Assembly: GCA_047519745.1 (NCBI GenBank)
Contig: JAPVSJ010000074.1
Location: forward strand, 14,320-78,319
Reading direction: 5' to 3'
From: VRUE01 sp047519745
Lineage (GTDB): Bacteria; Actinomycetota; Thermoleophilia; Solirubrobacterales; 70-9
DNA: 64,000 nt
Below the pieces are notes generated by a model. The model saw only the letters and a list, made by a program, of their open reading frames with translations. It was not told where the DNA came from and made no database searches. Shown here one piece after another: positions 17,005-25,379 of the stretch (the first letter of the stretch is position 1; the number at the start of each line of letters is the position of its first letter). The position numbers and the translations under genes were made by a program.

Positions 17005-18846
17005 CTACCCGCCCGTCCTGTGAAGCTGCTCGTGGATCTCGCGCGCCAGCTTTCCGGGCACGCCCGGGACCGCCTCGAGCTCCTCGCGAGTCGCGCTGAG
17101 GAATCGCTCCGGCGTGCCGAAGTGCTTGAGGAAGGCGCGCTTGCGGGCCGGCCCGACGCCCTTGAGGTCGTCGAGCACCGAGCCGGTCATCGCCCGGTCG
17201 CGGCGGCCGCGATGGTGCTCGATCGCGAAGCGGTGGGCCTCGTCACGCACCCGCTGCAGCAGCTTCGAGGCCTCCGAGTCGGCGGCCAGCTCGATCGGCG
17301 ACGGACGCCCCGGGACGAAGACCTCCTCCTCGCGCTTGGCGAGGGAGACGACGGTCGTGCCGCGCTCGACGAACGGGCCGAGAACGCGCATCGCGGCGCC
17401 GAGCTGACCCTTGCCGCCGTCGATCATCACCAGCGAGGGCAGCGCGGCAAAGCTCTCATCACGTTTGCCGTCGTGGGGAGAGAGGTCGACCTGCTCCTCG
17501 TAGCGGTTGACGCGACGGCTCAGCACCTCCTCCATGGAAGCGAAGTCGTCGGACCCGTTCGCGCGCTCACCGCGCACGCGGAAGCGGCGGTAGTCCGACT
17601 TCTTCGTCGCGCCGCCCTCGAAGACGACCATCGAGGCGACCGTGTGCTCGCCGCCGAGGTTGGAGATGTCGAAGCCCTCGATGCGGATCGGCAGCTCCTC
17701 CATCGCCAGCGCCTCGCGCAGGTCGGCAAGCGAGTCGACCCGGCGCTGGCGCCGGTGCTCGCGCCGCAGCCGGTCCTGGTCGAGGGCGAGGCGGGCGTTG
17801 CGCTCGGCCAGCTCGCGCAGGCGGCGCTTGTCACCGCGCTCGGCGACCCGCACCTCGACCGGCGAGCCGCGCCGCTCGCCCAGCGCCGCCGCCAGCAGCT
17901 CGGCGCGCTCGCGCAGGTAGGGGCCGACGACGATCGTCCGCGGCATCGCCGGCGAAGCCGAGTAGTACTGGCCGATGAACTCCTCGGCGACCTCGGCCAG
18001 GTCGCGTTCGGCCTGGTTGTCGAGGTAGAAGCTCTGCCGCTCGGCGAGAATGCCGTCGCGGACCTGGAAGACCTGGGCGTTGGCGTCCTGCCCCTCCGCC
18101 GCCACCCCGATCAGGTCGGCGGTGCCGACCGAGCCGCCGGCGATGCGTTGGCGCTCGAACAGCGACTGGATCGCCTTCAGCCGGTCGCGGTGCAGAGCGG
18201 CCCGCTCGAACTCGTGCGCCACCGCCGCCTCCTCCATCTTCGCCTGCTCGTCGGCCTCGACCTGTCGGTAGCGGCCGGAGAGGAAGTCGACGATCGCCTC
18301 GACGTTGTGCCGGTACTCCTCCTGGCTGACGTAGCCGACGCAGGGCGCCCCGCAGCGCTTGATGTAGTAGTCGAGACAGGGGCTGCCAGAGCGGCGGCCC
18401 GGCTCGGCCCCCTCGCAGGTGCGGAACTGAAACAGCTTGCCGAGCAGGTCGAGCGTCTCCCGCACCCGCTTGGCGCTGGAGAAGGGGCCGAAGTAGGCGC
18501 GGCCGGGGCGGTGCTTCTCGCGCGTGAAGTAGACCCGCGGGTAGTCCTCGTCGAGGCTGACGCAGACGTAGGGGTAGGACTTGTCGTCGCGCAGGCGGAT
18601 GTTGAAGCGCGGCCGGTGGCGCTTGATGAAGCTCTGCTCGGCGAGCAGCGCCTCGGCCTCGTTGGAGGTGGCGAGGAAGTCGATCCGCTCGACCCGCGAG
18701 GTGAGCCGAGGCTCGCCGCCGGAGAAGTGCGAGGCGACGCGCTTGCGAATCGAGACCGCCTTGCCGACGTAGAGCAGCTCGTCAGCTGCGTCGAAGAAGA
18801 GATAGACGCCGGGTGAGTCGGGCAGCTCGCGAATCCTGTCGATCAC
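17005..18846 (-). CDS. uvrC: UvrABC system protein C (excinuclease)
   Basis: 613 residues, full length. N-terminal GIY-YIG nuclease (PGVYLFFDAADELLYVGKA, about 12-30) cuts the 3' side, a UVR motif about residue 205 contacts UvrB, the RNase H-like domain cuts the 5' side, and the C-terminal helix-hairpin-helix ends near the stop. GTG start. Divergent from the crotonase gene at 18873. Confidence 0.96.
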   Translation of the reverse strand: MIDRIRELPDSPGVYLFFDAADELLYVGKAVSIRKRVASHFSGGEPRLTSRVERIDFLATSNEAEALLAEQSFIKRHRPRFNIRLRDDKSYPYVCVSLDEDYPRVYFTREKHRPGRAYFGPFSSAKRVRETLDLLGKLFQFRTCEGAEPGRRSGSPCLDYYIKRCGAPCVGYVSQEEYRHNVEAIVDFLSGRYRQVEADEQAKMEEAAVAHEFERAALHRDRLKAIQSLFERQRIAGGSVGTADLIGVAAEGQDANAQVFQVRDGILAERQSFYLDNQAERDLAEVAEEFIGQYYSASPAMPRTIVVGPYLRERAELLAAALGERRGSPVEVRVAERGDKRRLRELAERNARLALDQDRLRREHRRQRRVDSLADLREALAMEELPIRIEGFDISNLGGEHTVASMVVFEGGATKKSDYRRFRVRGERANGSDDFASMEEVLSRRVNRYEEQVDLSPHDGKRDESFAALPSLVMIDGGKGQLGAAMRVLGPFVERGTTVVSLAKREEEVFVPGRPSPIELAADSEASKLLQRVRDEAHRFAIEHHRGRRDRAMTGSVLDDLKGVGPARKRAFLKHFGTPERFLSATREELEAVPGVPGKLAREIHEQLHRTGG

Positions 18847-18872
18847 GCGATAAAGGGTAGGCTGCGGGCCGC

Positions 18873-19682
18873 ATGAACCCGCCCGAGCTGAGCACTCTGC
18901 GGATCGAGGTCGACGGCGAGATCGGCACGCTCACCCTCGATCGGCCCGAGAGCTTCAACGCGATGAGTCCCGAGATGATCCTCGACCTGGGGACCGCCTT
19001 CGCCTGGCTCGCCGACCAGGCCCCGCTGCGGGCCCTGATCGTCACCGGCGCGGGCAAGGCCTTCTGCTCCGGCGGCGACATCAACGGCTTCAAAGCCGGC
19101 GTCGAAGACGACTCGATCGACCTGCCGGCCCAGGTGCGGCGCGGCGCCGAGGCGCTGCACACCGCGATCGTCGACCTGCGGCGCATCCCCTATCCGGTGA
19201 TCTGCGCCCTGAACGGGCCGGCCGCGGGCGCCGGCTTCTCGCTGGCGCTCGCCTGCGACATCAGGATCGCCTCCGAGGACACCTTTCTCGCCTGCGCCTA
19301 CGGCCGCATCGGCGCCTCGCCCGACGGCGGCATGACCTACTTCCTGCCGCGCGTGGTCGGGCCGAGCCGGGCGCTGGAGCTCCTGCTCGAAGACCCCAAC
19401 CTGAAGGCGCCCGAAGCGCTCGCGGAGGGTCTCGTCTCCGAGGTCGTCTCAGCCGATGCGCTGATGGACACCGCCCGCGCCAAGGCCGAGAAGCTCGCCG
19501 CGATGGCGCCACACTACGTCAAGATGTCGAAACGACTCTGCGGGGTGAGCATCGAGAACAGCCTCACCGAGCACCTGCAGCTGGAGCGGCACGGGATCGC
19601 CGACAGCATGGCGACCGAGGACCTGCGCGAAGGCGCGATCGCCTTCTTCAGCGGTGAGAAGCCCGAGTTCAAGGGACGCTGA
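18873..19682 (+). CDS. enoyl-CoA hydratase/isomerase (crotonase) family protein
   Basis: 269 residues with the crotonase fold: oxyanion-hole segments GKAFCSGGDINGF and GPAAGAGFSLALACD, and a final ELEHL-like helical tail. At the usual second catalytic position the sequence reads ASPDGGMTYFLPR, as in isomerase-like members, so the exact reaction (hydratase or isomerase) is uncertain. Divergent from uvrC with a 26-base gap; a TAGGCT box lies 9 bases before the ATG. Confidence 0.88.
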   Translation: MNPPELSTLRIEVDGEIGTLTLDRPESFNAMSPEMILDLGTAFAWLADQAPLRALIVTGAGKAFCSGGDINGFKAGVEDDSIDLPAQVRRGAEALHTAIVDLRRIPYPVICALNGPAAGAGFSLALACDIRIASEDTFLACAYGRIGASPDGGMTYFLPRVVGPSRALELLLEDPNLKAPEALAEGLVSEVVSADALMDTARAKAEKLAAMAPHYVKMSKRLCGVSIENSLTEHLQLERHGIADSMATEDLREGAIAFFSGEKPEFKGR

Positions 19683-19765
19683 ACCGGGCTGTGCCGTCAG
19701 CCGTATCCGGGCTATAACCGTCTAGAGTTGCCCTGAGTATTCCTCCCTAGAAAGGATCCCGTCCG

Positions 19766-20218
19766 ATGAAGAAGGTTGTCGCCCTGTTCGTCCTCGCACT
19801 TGCATCCGTTGCCCTCGTCGCCTGCGGAAGCAGCAACTCGACCACGACGACCTCGAGCTCCAGTGGCGAAGAAGCCGGGGGTGGCGCGGCGGCCGAAAGC
19901 GGCAAGGAATCCGGCGGCAGCGAAGGCGGTGGCTCAACGCTCGAAATCGAAACCGACCCGAGCGGCGAACTCGCCTACACGACCACCAAAGCATCGGCCA
20001 AGGCGGGCGAAGTGACGATCGACTTCAACAACCCGCAGAGCCTCACCCACGACGTGGCGATCGAAGACTCCAGCGGCAAGGAAGTCGGCAAAACCGAACT
20101 GATCGGCCAGGGGGAAACCTCGACCACGGTCAACCTCAAACCGGGCACCTACCACTACTTCTGCACCGTTCCGGGGCACCGCGAAGCAGGCATGGAAGGC
20201 ACGCTGACGGTTAAGTAG
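19766..20218 (+). CDS. cupredoxin (plastocyanin/azurin-like) lipoprotein
   Basis: 150 residues. Signal peptide with lipobox LVAC (Cys20), a Ser/Thr/Gly/Glu-rich linker (about 21-60) and a C-terminal type 1 copper domain: His in LTHDVAI, then C..PGH..M in FCTVPGHREAGM give the His-Cys-His-Met ligand set. Probably an outward-facing electron carrier tethered to the membrane. A second such lipoprotein is at 46883. All 15 Glu codons are GAA. Its end overlaps the convergent methyltransferase remnant by 8 bases. Confidence 0.9.
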   Translation: MKKVVALFVLALASVALVACGSSNSTTTTSSSSGEEAGGGAAAESGKESGGSEGGGSTLEIETDPSGELAYTTTKASAKAGEVTIDFNNPQSLTHDVAIEDSSGKEVGKTELIGQGETSTTVNLKPGTYHYFCTVPGHREAGMEGTLTVK

Positions 20219-20525
20219 GCGTCTTCACGGCGACCACCAAGGCAAGCTCCAACCACTTGAAGTGGCAGTCCACCTCGCCGAAGCCGGCCTCTCGCAGCCA
20301 GCTCACCTGCTCCGAGAGGCCGGCGAGGCGGTCGCTCGGATCGTCCTGGCTACGACCGACCTCTCGCCGGAAGCGCTCGTGCAGTCGCGGTGACGCCGCG
20401 CTGACCAGGTCGAGGTTCGCAAACACACCTCCCGGCGCCAGCAGGGCGTGGATTTCCTCGAACAGCTCCCGCTTTCTCTCGTCGGAGAGATGGTGGATCG
20501 TCAGCCCCGACACCACCCCCCACAC
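20211..20525 (-). pseudogene. C-terminal remnant of a SAM-dependent methyltransferase
   Basis: 104 codons that match only the second half of a class I methyltransferase: SGLTIHHLSDERK (motif IV region), LLAPGGVFANLDLV and the SWLREAGF motif near the C-terminus. The SAM-binding first half (motif I, GxGxG) is absent; the sequence upstream (20526-20630) does not continue it in any frame I can read. The frame begins at a GTG inside the fold. A truncated relic is the simplest reading; a small intact protein is less likely. Confidence 0.65.
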
Positions 20526-20631
20526 TGTCAGCCATTCGCAGAAGCGTAGGCGATGCCGCTCGGCCGGGGCGAGCGCTTCGATCGCGAGCTGGCGGTGTCT
20601 GGCCTGCTGGCGAAGGCCGGGCCTTGAGGCA

Positions 20632-21105
20632 CTACGCGGCCGGCGCCATCACGCGGGTGACGCTGTCGCCGACGAAGCACGGCTTCTCGTTGCCCTCGAC
20701 CTCGAGGGTGAAGCGGGTTACCACCTCGTACCAGCCCCCGCCCTTGTCGTCGATCGAGACGACCTCGGCGCGGCCGCGGACTCGGGCGTCGACCGGGACC
20801 GGGGCGGGGAAGCGGATCTTGTTCCAGCCGTAGTTGACGCCGAGGGCGAAGCCGGTCGAGGAGATCAGGTCCTTGCGGAAGCCGTCGACCAGTGACAGGG
20901 TCAGGTTGCCGTGGGCGATCGTCGTGCCGAAGGGGCTCTCGTTCTTCGCCTTCTCGACGTCGACGTGGATCCACTGGTCGTCGCCGGAGAGCTCGGCAAA
21001 GGTGTTGATGTCCTCCTGGGTGACGGTGCGCCACTCGCTCGGGCCGATCTCCTGCCCGAGCAGCGCCTGCATCCCCTCGACTCCCTGTACCTCTACGGTG
21101 GCCAT
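20632..21105 (-). CDS. MaoC-like (R)-specific enoyl-CoA hydratase
   Basis: 157 residues, single hot-dog fold. The hydratase motif is visible as TFAELSGDDQWIHVD followed by SPFGTTIAHGNLTLSL, with the catalytic Asp and His. Acts on trans-2-enoyl-CoA in fatty-acid or polyhydroxyalkanoate metabolism. A TAGACT box ends 8 bases before the ATG, suggesting a leaderless message. Not obviously linked to its neighbours. Confidence 0.92.
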   Translation of the reverse strand: MATVEVQGVEGMQALLGQEIGPSEWRTVTQEDINTFAELSGDDQWIHVDVEKAKNESPFGTTIAHGNLTLSLVDGFRKDLISSTGFALGVNYGWNKIRFPAPVPVDARVRGRAEVVSIDDKGGGWYEVVTRFTLEVEGNEKPCFVGDSVTRVMAPAA

Positions 21106-21116
21106 CGGGCTGCAGT

Positions 21117-21512
21117 CTAAGGATTTATCCCGTTAGGGGGCGGCCACTGCTCGACGCGCAGCTCCGGCATCGGGAAGTCCTTGACGTTGCCGGTGGCGAG
21201 GGGAAGGTTGCGAATCGCCGCCGTGGCGGCGATCGCGGTATCGGGCAGTTCGAGCGTGACTCCGCGGGCTCGGTATTCCATCCGCCATTTCGCGCTCAGC
21301 TCTGCCTCGGCCACCCCAAAAGGAACTACGACAAAGCTGGACAGCAGGTCCCACGTGTATTGCTCCTCCCCGGGACGCATACCGGCGAGAACCTCATGAA
21401 TGGTGACCGTGGAAACAATCACCGGCTCGCGAGCGGGATCGAGCAGGCTGGGATCAGATGCATTGCCGCGCAGCAGACCGATCACCACCGACGAGTCGAG
21501 CACCAGACCCAA
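21117..21512 (-). CDS. VapC-like PIN-domain toxin
   Basis: 131 residues from a TTG 2 bases after the antitoxin stop; a GTG at 21503 is an alternative. PIN-domain acidic residues: Asp in VLDSSVV, Glu in TIHEVLAG, Asp in LPDTAIAATA and the late TGNVKDF. Family role: Mg-dependent endoribonuclease cutting tRNA or rRNA. Partner of the ribbon-helix-helix gene at 21515. Confidence 0.85.
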   Translation of the reverse strand: MGLVLDSSVVIGLLRGNASDPSLLDPAREPVIVSTVTIHEVLAGMRPGEEQYTWDLLSSFVVVPFGVAEAELSAKWRMEYRARGVTLELPDTAIAATAAIRNLPLATGNVKDFPMPELRVEQWPPPNGINP

Positions 21513-21514
21513 GG

Positions 21515-21784
21515 TCAGTCCTCTCGCCGCCAGTGCTTGGCGAGCTTTTCCTCGCGCGCGCGGCCTTCCCGCTTGCGATTCTCGCTGATCCACTCGGGCG
21601 TCATCCAAGGAGCGAAGTCCGGAATCGATCCAAATGCCCGTCGCCGGGCAGTCAGCCTGCGATCGACATCGACCTTCGCCGCTATGGCTTCGCGGATGTA
21701 CCTGCTTCGACCGCGAGGGCCGACGAGGTCGTCGATTTCCTTCGCCATATCGTCATCCAAGTTGATGTGTAGACGCATGCACAT
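21515..21784 (-). CDS. VapB-like ribbon-helix-helix antitoxin
   Basis: 89 residues. N-terminal MRLHINLDDDMAKEIDDL strand-helix followed by RSRYIREAI is a ribbon-helix-helix DNA-binding fold; the charged C-terminus would wrap the toxin. ATGs at 21784 and 21778 are both possible. Just upstream of the toxin on the same strand, so a type II pair autoregulated by the complex is likely. Confidence 0.82.
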   Translation of the reverse strand: MCMRLHINLDDDMAKEIDDLVGPRGRSRYIREAIAAKVDVDRRLTARRRAFGSIPDFAPWMTPEWISENRKREGRAREEKLAKHWRRED

Positions 21785-21798
21785 AGTTTAGCCCACTA

Positions 21799-23157
21799 TT
21801 AGGCCACCAGCCGGACTTCGAAGCCGGGGACAGCAAGCGCGCCCGCCCCGCCGAGCAGGGCGAGGATCCGGCTCACGTAGGCCTGCGTCTCGGGGTAGGC
21901 GGGCACGCAATCGCAGGCTTCGACCGGGGCGGGACCGGCGTTGTATGCGGCGAGGGCTAGCTGCGGGGAGCCGAACTGTTGGATCAGGTCCGACATCAGA
22001 TGGGCTTGGGCATCCATCGCTTCAACCGGGTCGAAGGGGTTCCTGAGGCCATAGGCCGCGGCCGTGTCGGGCATGAACTGGGCGATGCCCTGTGCCCCGG
22101 CGGGGGACCCTGCGTAGGGGTTGAAGTTCGACTCGGCCATCAGCTGCGCCGCAAGCAGGGCGGCGGAGACGTTCCAGTGCGCGGCGGCGCGCAGGAGCGG
22201 GGCGCGGAAGCGGGCGGGGACGAAGGCGGGCAGGCCCGCACCGCCTGCGAGGGTGCCGTCTCCGCCGCCGTCCACCGTCGCCCCGACCGCGTTCCCGGCG
22301 GCCGAGCAGGGCGGCGGCCCGGCCACGTAGCCGTAGTGCCAGGCCTCCCACGAGTAGCGCTGGACGAAGCCGAACCCGGAGGCGTTTGCGGCAAGCCAGC
22401 CGTAGGCGGATTCCGGGCCGAGGTCGAGCTCGGTCGCGCAGCGGTGCAGCGAGTGGCCCGGAGGCGCCACCCAGGTCGGGTCTGGATGTGCGGCAAAGAG
22501 CGCCGCCTGTTCGGCGTCGGAGCGGAAGCCGGAATTGACGACCAGGGTGAGCCCGGCATGGGACGCGGCCGCGGCCATCCTGTCGAACGCGGCAGCCACA
22601 TCAGGGCGCATTCCCTCCCCGGTCCGATAGACGAGTGGGCCGCTGTAGCCACCCCCGCTGGCCATCGCGGGCATCGAGCCCGTCCTGCTGCTGGCTGGCG
22701 CGGCCGCTTCGGCGACCGCCGCGGCCTCGACGTCGGCGCTCGCGCCCTTGTCGGCGGCTCCGGTCAGGACCAGGCTGCCGGTCACCACGGCCTTGACACG
22801 GACCGGCGCGAACGATCCGGCGTCAGGAAAGGAGATCCTCAACCGCGTGGGGTTTACCTCGTTCGCTCTCGCCACGTCGGAGGCGGCGGCCCTCGCCCGA
22901 GCGAGGTATTCGATCTTCTCCAGGTGGGCCGGGTTCGGCAAGCCGTCGGGAAGCACCGCCGGTGCCAGCAAGCGCGCCAGGTCGTCGCGCATCGAGCGCG
23001 CAGCGGAGATCGCGGCCAGGTCAGCGGCGCGCTGCGCCCTGCCCTTTCCCGTCACCGCAGCGGCGATCGCCACCAGCGCCAGGGCTCCCGCAATCAGCGC
23101 GAAGGCGCCTCCGAGCGCGAGCAGCAACGCCTGACCGTCTTCTCTGCGACCCTCCAT
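21799..23157 (-). CDS. TadG-like / VanY carboxypeptidase / SLT transglycosylase fusion
   Basis: 452 residues with three parts. 1-60: short basic N-terminus and one membrane helix (about 9-35) followed by GKGRAQRAADLAAISAAR, the TadG/pilus-helper signature. About 165-285: VanY-type D,D-carboxypeptidase with SGFRS (209-213), PPGHSLH (232-238) and Asp245, and the WHYGY motif with His274 as zinc ligands. About 315-435: lytic transglycosylase with Glu342 in AESNFNP, GIAQFMP (357-363) and YNAGP (405-409). It could cut both peptide and glycan of peptidoglycan at a pilus site. Its upstream leader matches that of the TadE gene at 30274. Confidence 0.85.
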   Translation of the reverse strand: MEGRREDGQALLLALGGAFALIAGALALVAIAAAVTGKGRAQRAADLAAISAARSMRDDLARLLAPAVLPDGLPNPAHLEKIEYLARARAAASDVARANEVNPTRLRISFPDAGSFAPVRVKAVVTGSLVLTGAADKGASADVEAAAVAEAAAPASSRTGSMPAMASGGGYSGPLVYRTGEGMRPDVAAAFDRMAAAASHAGLTLVVNSGFRSDAEQAALFAAHPDPTWVAPPGHSLHRCATELDLGPESAYGWLAANASGFGFVQRYSWEAWHYGYVAGPPPCSAAGNAVGATVDGGGDGTLAGGAGLPAFVPARFRAPLLRAAAHWNVSAALLAAQLMAESNFNPYAGSPAGAQGIAQFMPDTAAAYGLRNPFDPVEAMDAQAHLMSDLIQQFGSPQLALAAYNAGPAPVEACDCVPAYPETQAYVSRILALLGGAGALAVPGFEVRLVA

Positions 23158-23208
23158 GCGCCGACCCTGACTGGCGCCGACGCGCGTGTGGTGCGCTCAA
23201 ACAAAATC
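23158..23208 (-). promoter_or_regulatory. leader element shared with the TadE operon
   Basis: The roughly 50 bases directly upstream of the ATG at 23157 align end to end with those upstream of the start at 30274. The core on the minus strand is GTTTGAGCGC-A/G-CCACACGCGCG, preceded by an A/T-rich GATTTT. May be a promoter or operator shared by pilus genes. Confidence 0.5.
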
Positions 23209-23279
23209 TTGTGCGATCGAACCGTTACGCAATCGTGTCCGTAGACAGGGCGAACCCGAATTCGACCCGAGGAGCGTTC

Positions 23280-23732
23280 ATGCCGCAGTCATCGAGCAGC
23301 CGTCACCCACATCGCCCGACCGTCGCGTTCATCGGCGCGATCGTCGTCCTCTCCATGGTTGCGCTCTTCAGCGCACTCGCCGTCGCGAGCACGAGCAAGC
23401 GCGTCGTCAGCGAGGCACACAACCCCTCACTGGGCAAGACCGTCCTGATCGCCAACAATGGGCTCACCCTGTACAGCCTCAGCGCCGAGAAGAGCGGCAG
23501 GTTCATCTGCAAGGGCTCCTGCCTCAAGGACTGGCACCCGCTGGTCGTGGCGGCTGGAGTGAAGCCAACCGGCCCCGTCTCGCTCGGCACCATCAAGCGC
23601 CCCGACAACGGCATGCGCCAGGTGACCTTCGACGGCAAGCCGCTCTACACGTTCGACGCTGACAAGAAGAAGGGCGACGCAAAGGGCGAGGGGATCAAGG
23701 ACGTCGGCACCTGGCACGCCGCTACGCCGTAA
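23280..23732 (+). CDS. secreted COG4315-type repeat protein
   Basis: 150 residues. N-terminal signal or anchor (about 15-40), then two copies of the short motif seen as LTLYSLSAE and KPLYTFDAD separated by CKGSCLKDWHPLVV, the pattern of predicted lipoproteins with 'secreted repeat of unknown function'. A CxxxC pair is present in the middle. GAGGAG precedes the ATG. Function not established; often found near electron-transfer proteins. Divergent from the TadG fusion. Confidence 0.82.
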   Translation: MPQSSSSRHPHRPTVAFIGAIVVLSMVALFSALAVASTSKRVVSEAHNPSLGKTVLIANNGLTLYSLSAEKSGRFICKGSCLKDWHPLVVAAGVKPTGPVSLGTIKRPDNGMRQVTFDGKPLYTFDADKKKGDAKGEGIKDVGTWHAATP

Positions 23733-23741
23733 GGCGACCGC

Positions 23742-25379
23742 TCAGATCTGCTCGGGAACCATCTCGATCGCTCCGCAGGGACACTCGGCGACGCAGAGGC
23801 CGCAGCCCTTGCAGAAGTCGAGGTCGATCCTGAACGGCTCGTCCGGCTCGCCGAGCTTGATCACGGCGTTGTCGGGGCAGACCGCGTAGCAGTTGTCGCA
23901 GGTGAAGCAGGTGCCGCAGGAGAGGCAGCGGCGCGCCTCGAAGAGGGCGTTCTCCTCGTCGAGGCCGCCGACGACCTCCTCGAAGCCGGAGGCCCGCCGC
24001 GCCGCCTCCAGCGCCGGCTGCTCGGTGCGCGGCGCGTCCGAGTAGTACCAGGTGTTGAGCGTCTCGAAGGAGGCGAGGTCGTGCCTGCGCGGCGGCTCGT
24101 ACTCGGCTCCGCTGAGCCAGCGATCGATGTGGCGCGCGGCCTTCTTGCCGTGGCCGACGCCGACCGTGACCGTGCGCTCGGCCGGAACCATGTCCCCGCC
24201 GGCGAAGATGCCCTCGTGGCCGGTCATCATGTTCGGCCCGACCTTGACCACCCCGTCCTCCACCTCGATCCCCGGTACCCCCTCGAGCAGCGACAGGTCG
24301 GCTTCCTGGCCCAGCGCCAGCACCAGCGAGTCGGCCTCGAGCTCCTCGACCTCGCCGGTCGGCTGCGGGAAGCCCGACTCGTCGAGCTCCATCCGCTCCA
24401 GCGCCAGCTTGCCGCCCTCGAAGTGCTTGACCGTGGAGAGCCAGCGCATCTCGATCCCCTCCTCGGCCGCCTCCTCGACCTCGAAGTCGTGGGCCGGCAT
24501 GCGCTCGCGAGTGCGGCGGTAGACGACCACCGCGTCGGTCGCGCCGAGCCGCTTCGCCGTCCGCGCCGCGTCCATCGCCGTGTCGCCGCCGCCGTAGATG
24601 GCGACGCGGCGGCCGAGTCGGGGCCGCTCCTCCCCCTCCATGCTCGCCAGCAGCGAGACCGCGTCAACGATCCGGTCCGCCTCGCCGGCGGGGACGTAGG
24701 CGCGGCGGCCGATGTGGGCGCCGACGGCGAGGAAGGCGGCGTCGAAACCGCCCTCGCGCATCGCCTCCTCGGCGTTCTCGACTTTCGTGTTCAGCTTCAG
24801 CTCGACGCCGAGCTCGAGGATCCGCTGGACCTCCGCCTCGAGCACGTCGCGGGGCAGGCGGTACTGGGGAATGCCGAAACGCATCATCCCGCCGGGCAGC
24901 GAGCCCGCCTCATGGATCGCCACCGCGTGGCCGAGCCTGGTCAGGTGGTAGGCGGCGGAGAGGCCCGAGGGGCCGGCGCCGATCACAAGCACGCGCTTGC
25001 CGCTCGGCTCGGCCTCGACCTCGACCCGCCAGCCGTGCTCGATCGCCGCGTCGCCGATGAAGCGCTCGACCGAGTGGATGCCGACCGCCTCGTCGAGCTG
25101 CGCCCGGTTGCAGGCAGTCTCGCAGGGGTGGTAACAGACCCGCCCCATGATCGCTGGGAACGGGTTGTCCTCCATCGCCTTGCGCCAGGCGCGCTCGTAG
25201 CCCGCCTCCCCCTCCTCCGCCTCGTACAGCCAGGCCTGAATGTTCTCACCCGCCGGACAGGCGTCGTTGCAGGGCGGCAGCCGGTCGACATAGACCGCCC
25301 GCTCGGTGCGCCAGCTGCCAGTCTTGTTGGCGAGGCTGGAGCCGACGTCGAGCGTGATCGCGTAGGGCTTGTTGTTCAC
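23742..25379 (-). CDS. GltD-like FAD oxidoreductase fused to a 2[4Fe-4S] ferredoxin (POR delta)
   Basis: 545 residues. An N-terminal cysteine-rich domain (CNDACPAGENIQ, CYHPCETAC) as in glutamate synthase small subunits, an FAD site GAGPSGLSAAYHL, an NAD(P)H site YGGGDTAMDAARTA, then a C-terminal bacterial ferredoxin domain with two cysteine clusters (CFTCDNCYAVCP and CKGCGLCVAECPCG). It overlaps porB by 4 bases and is the last gene of the por operon, so it probably acts as the delta subunit and links ferredoxin electrons to NAD(P)H. Confidence 0.9.
   Translation of the reverse strand: MNNKPYAITLDVGSSLANKTGSWRTERAVYVDRLPPCNDACPAGENIQAWLYEAEEGEAGYERAWRKAMEDNPFPAIMGRVCYHPCETACNRAQLDEAVGIHSVERFIGDAAIEHGWRVEVEAEPSGKRVLVIGAGPSGLSAAYHLTRLGHAVAIHEAGSLPGGMMRFGIPQYRLPRDVLEAEVQRILELGVELKLNTKVENAEEAMREGGFDAAFLAVGAHIGRRAYVPAGEADRIVDAVSLLASMEGEERPRLGRRVAIYGGGDTAMDAARTAKRLGATDAVVVYRRTRERMPAHDFEVEEAAEEGIEMRWLSTVKHFEGGKLALERMELDESGFPQPTGEVEELEADSLVLALGQEADLSLLEGVPGIEVEDGVVKVGPNMMTGHEGIFAGGDMVPAERTVTVGVGHGKKAARHIDRWLSGAEYEPPRRHDLASFETLNTWYYSDAPRTEQPALEAARRASGFEEVVGGLDEENALFEARRCLSCGTCFTCDNCYAVCPDNAVIKLGEPDEPFRIDLDFCKGCGLCVAECPCGAIEMVPEQI

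Noticed and set aside
17020..18816. Long plus-strand open frame opposite uvrC
   Set aside because: Third-position GC shadow; the minus strand is a complete UvrC with GIY-YIG, UVR and HhH motifs.
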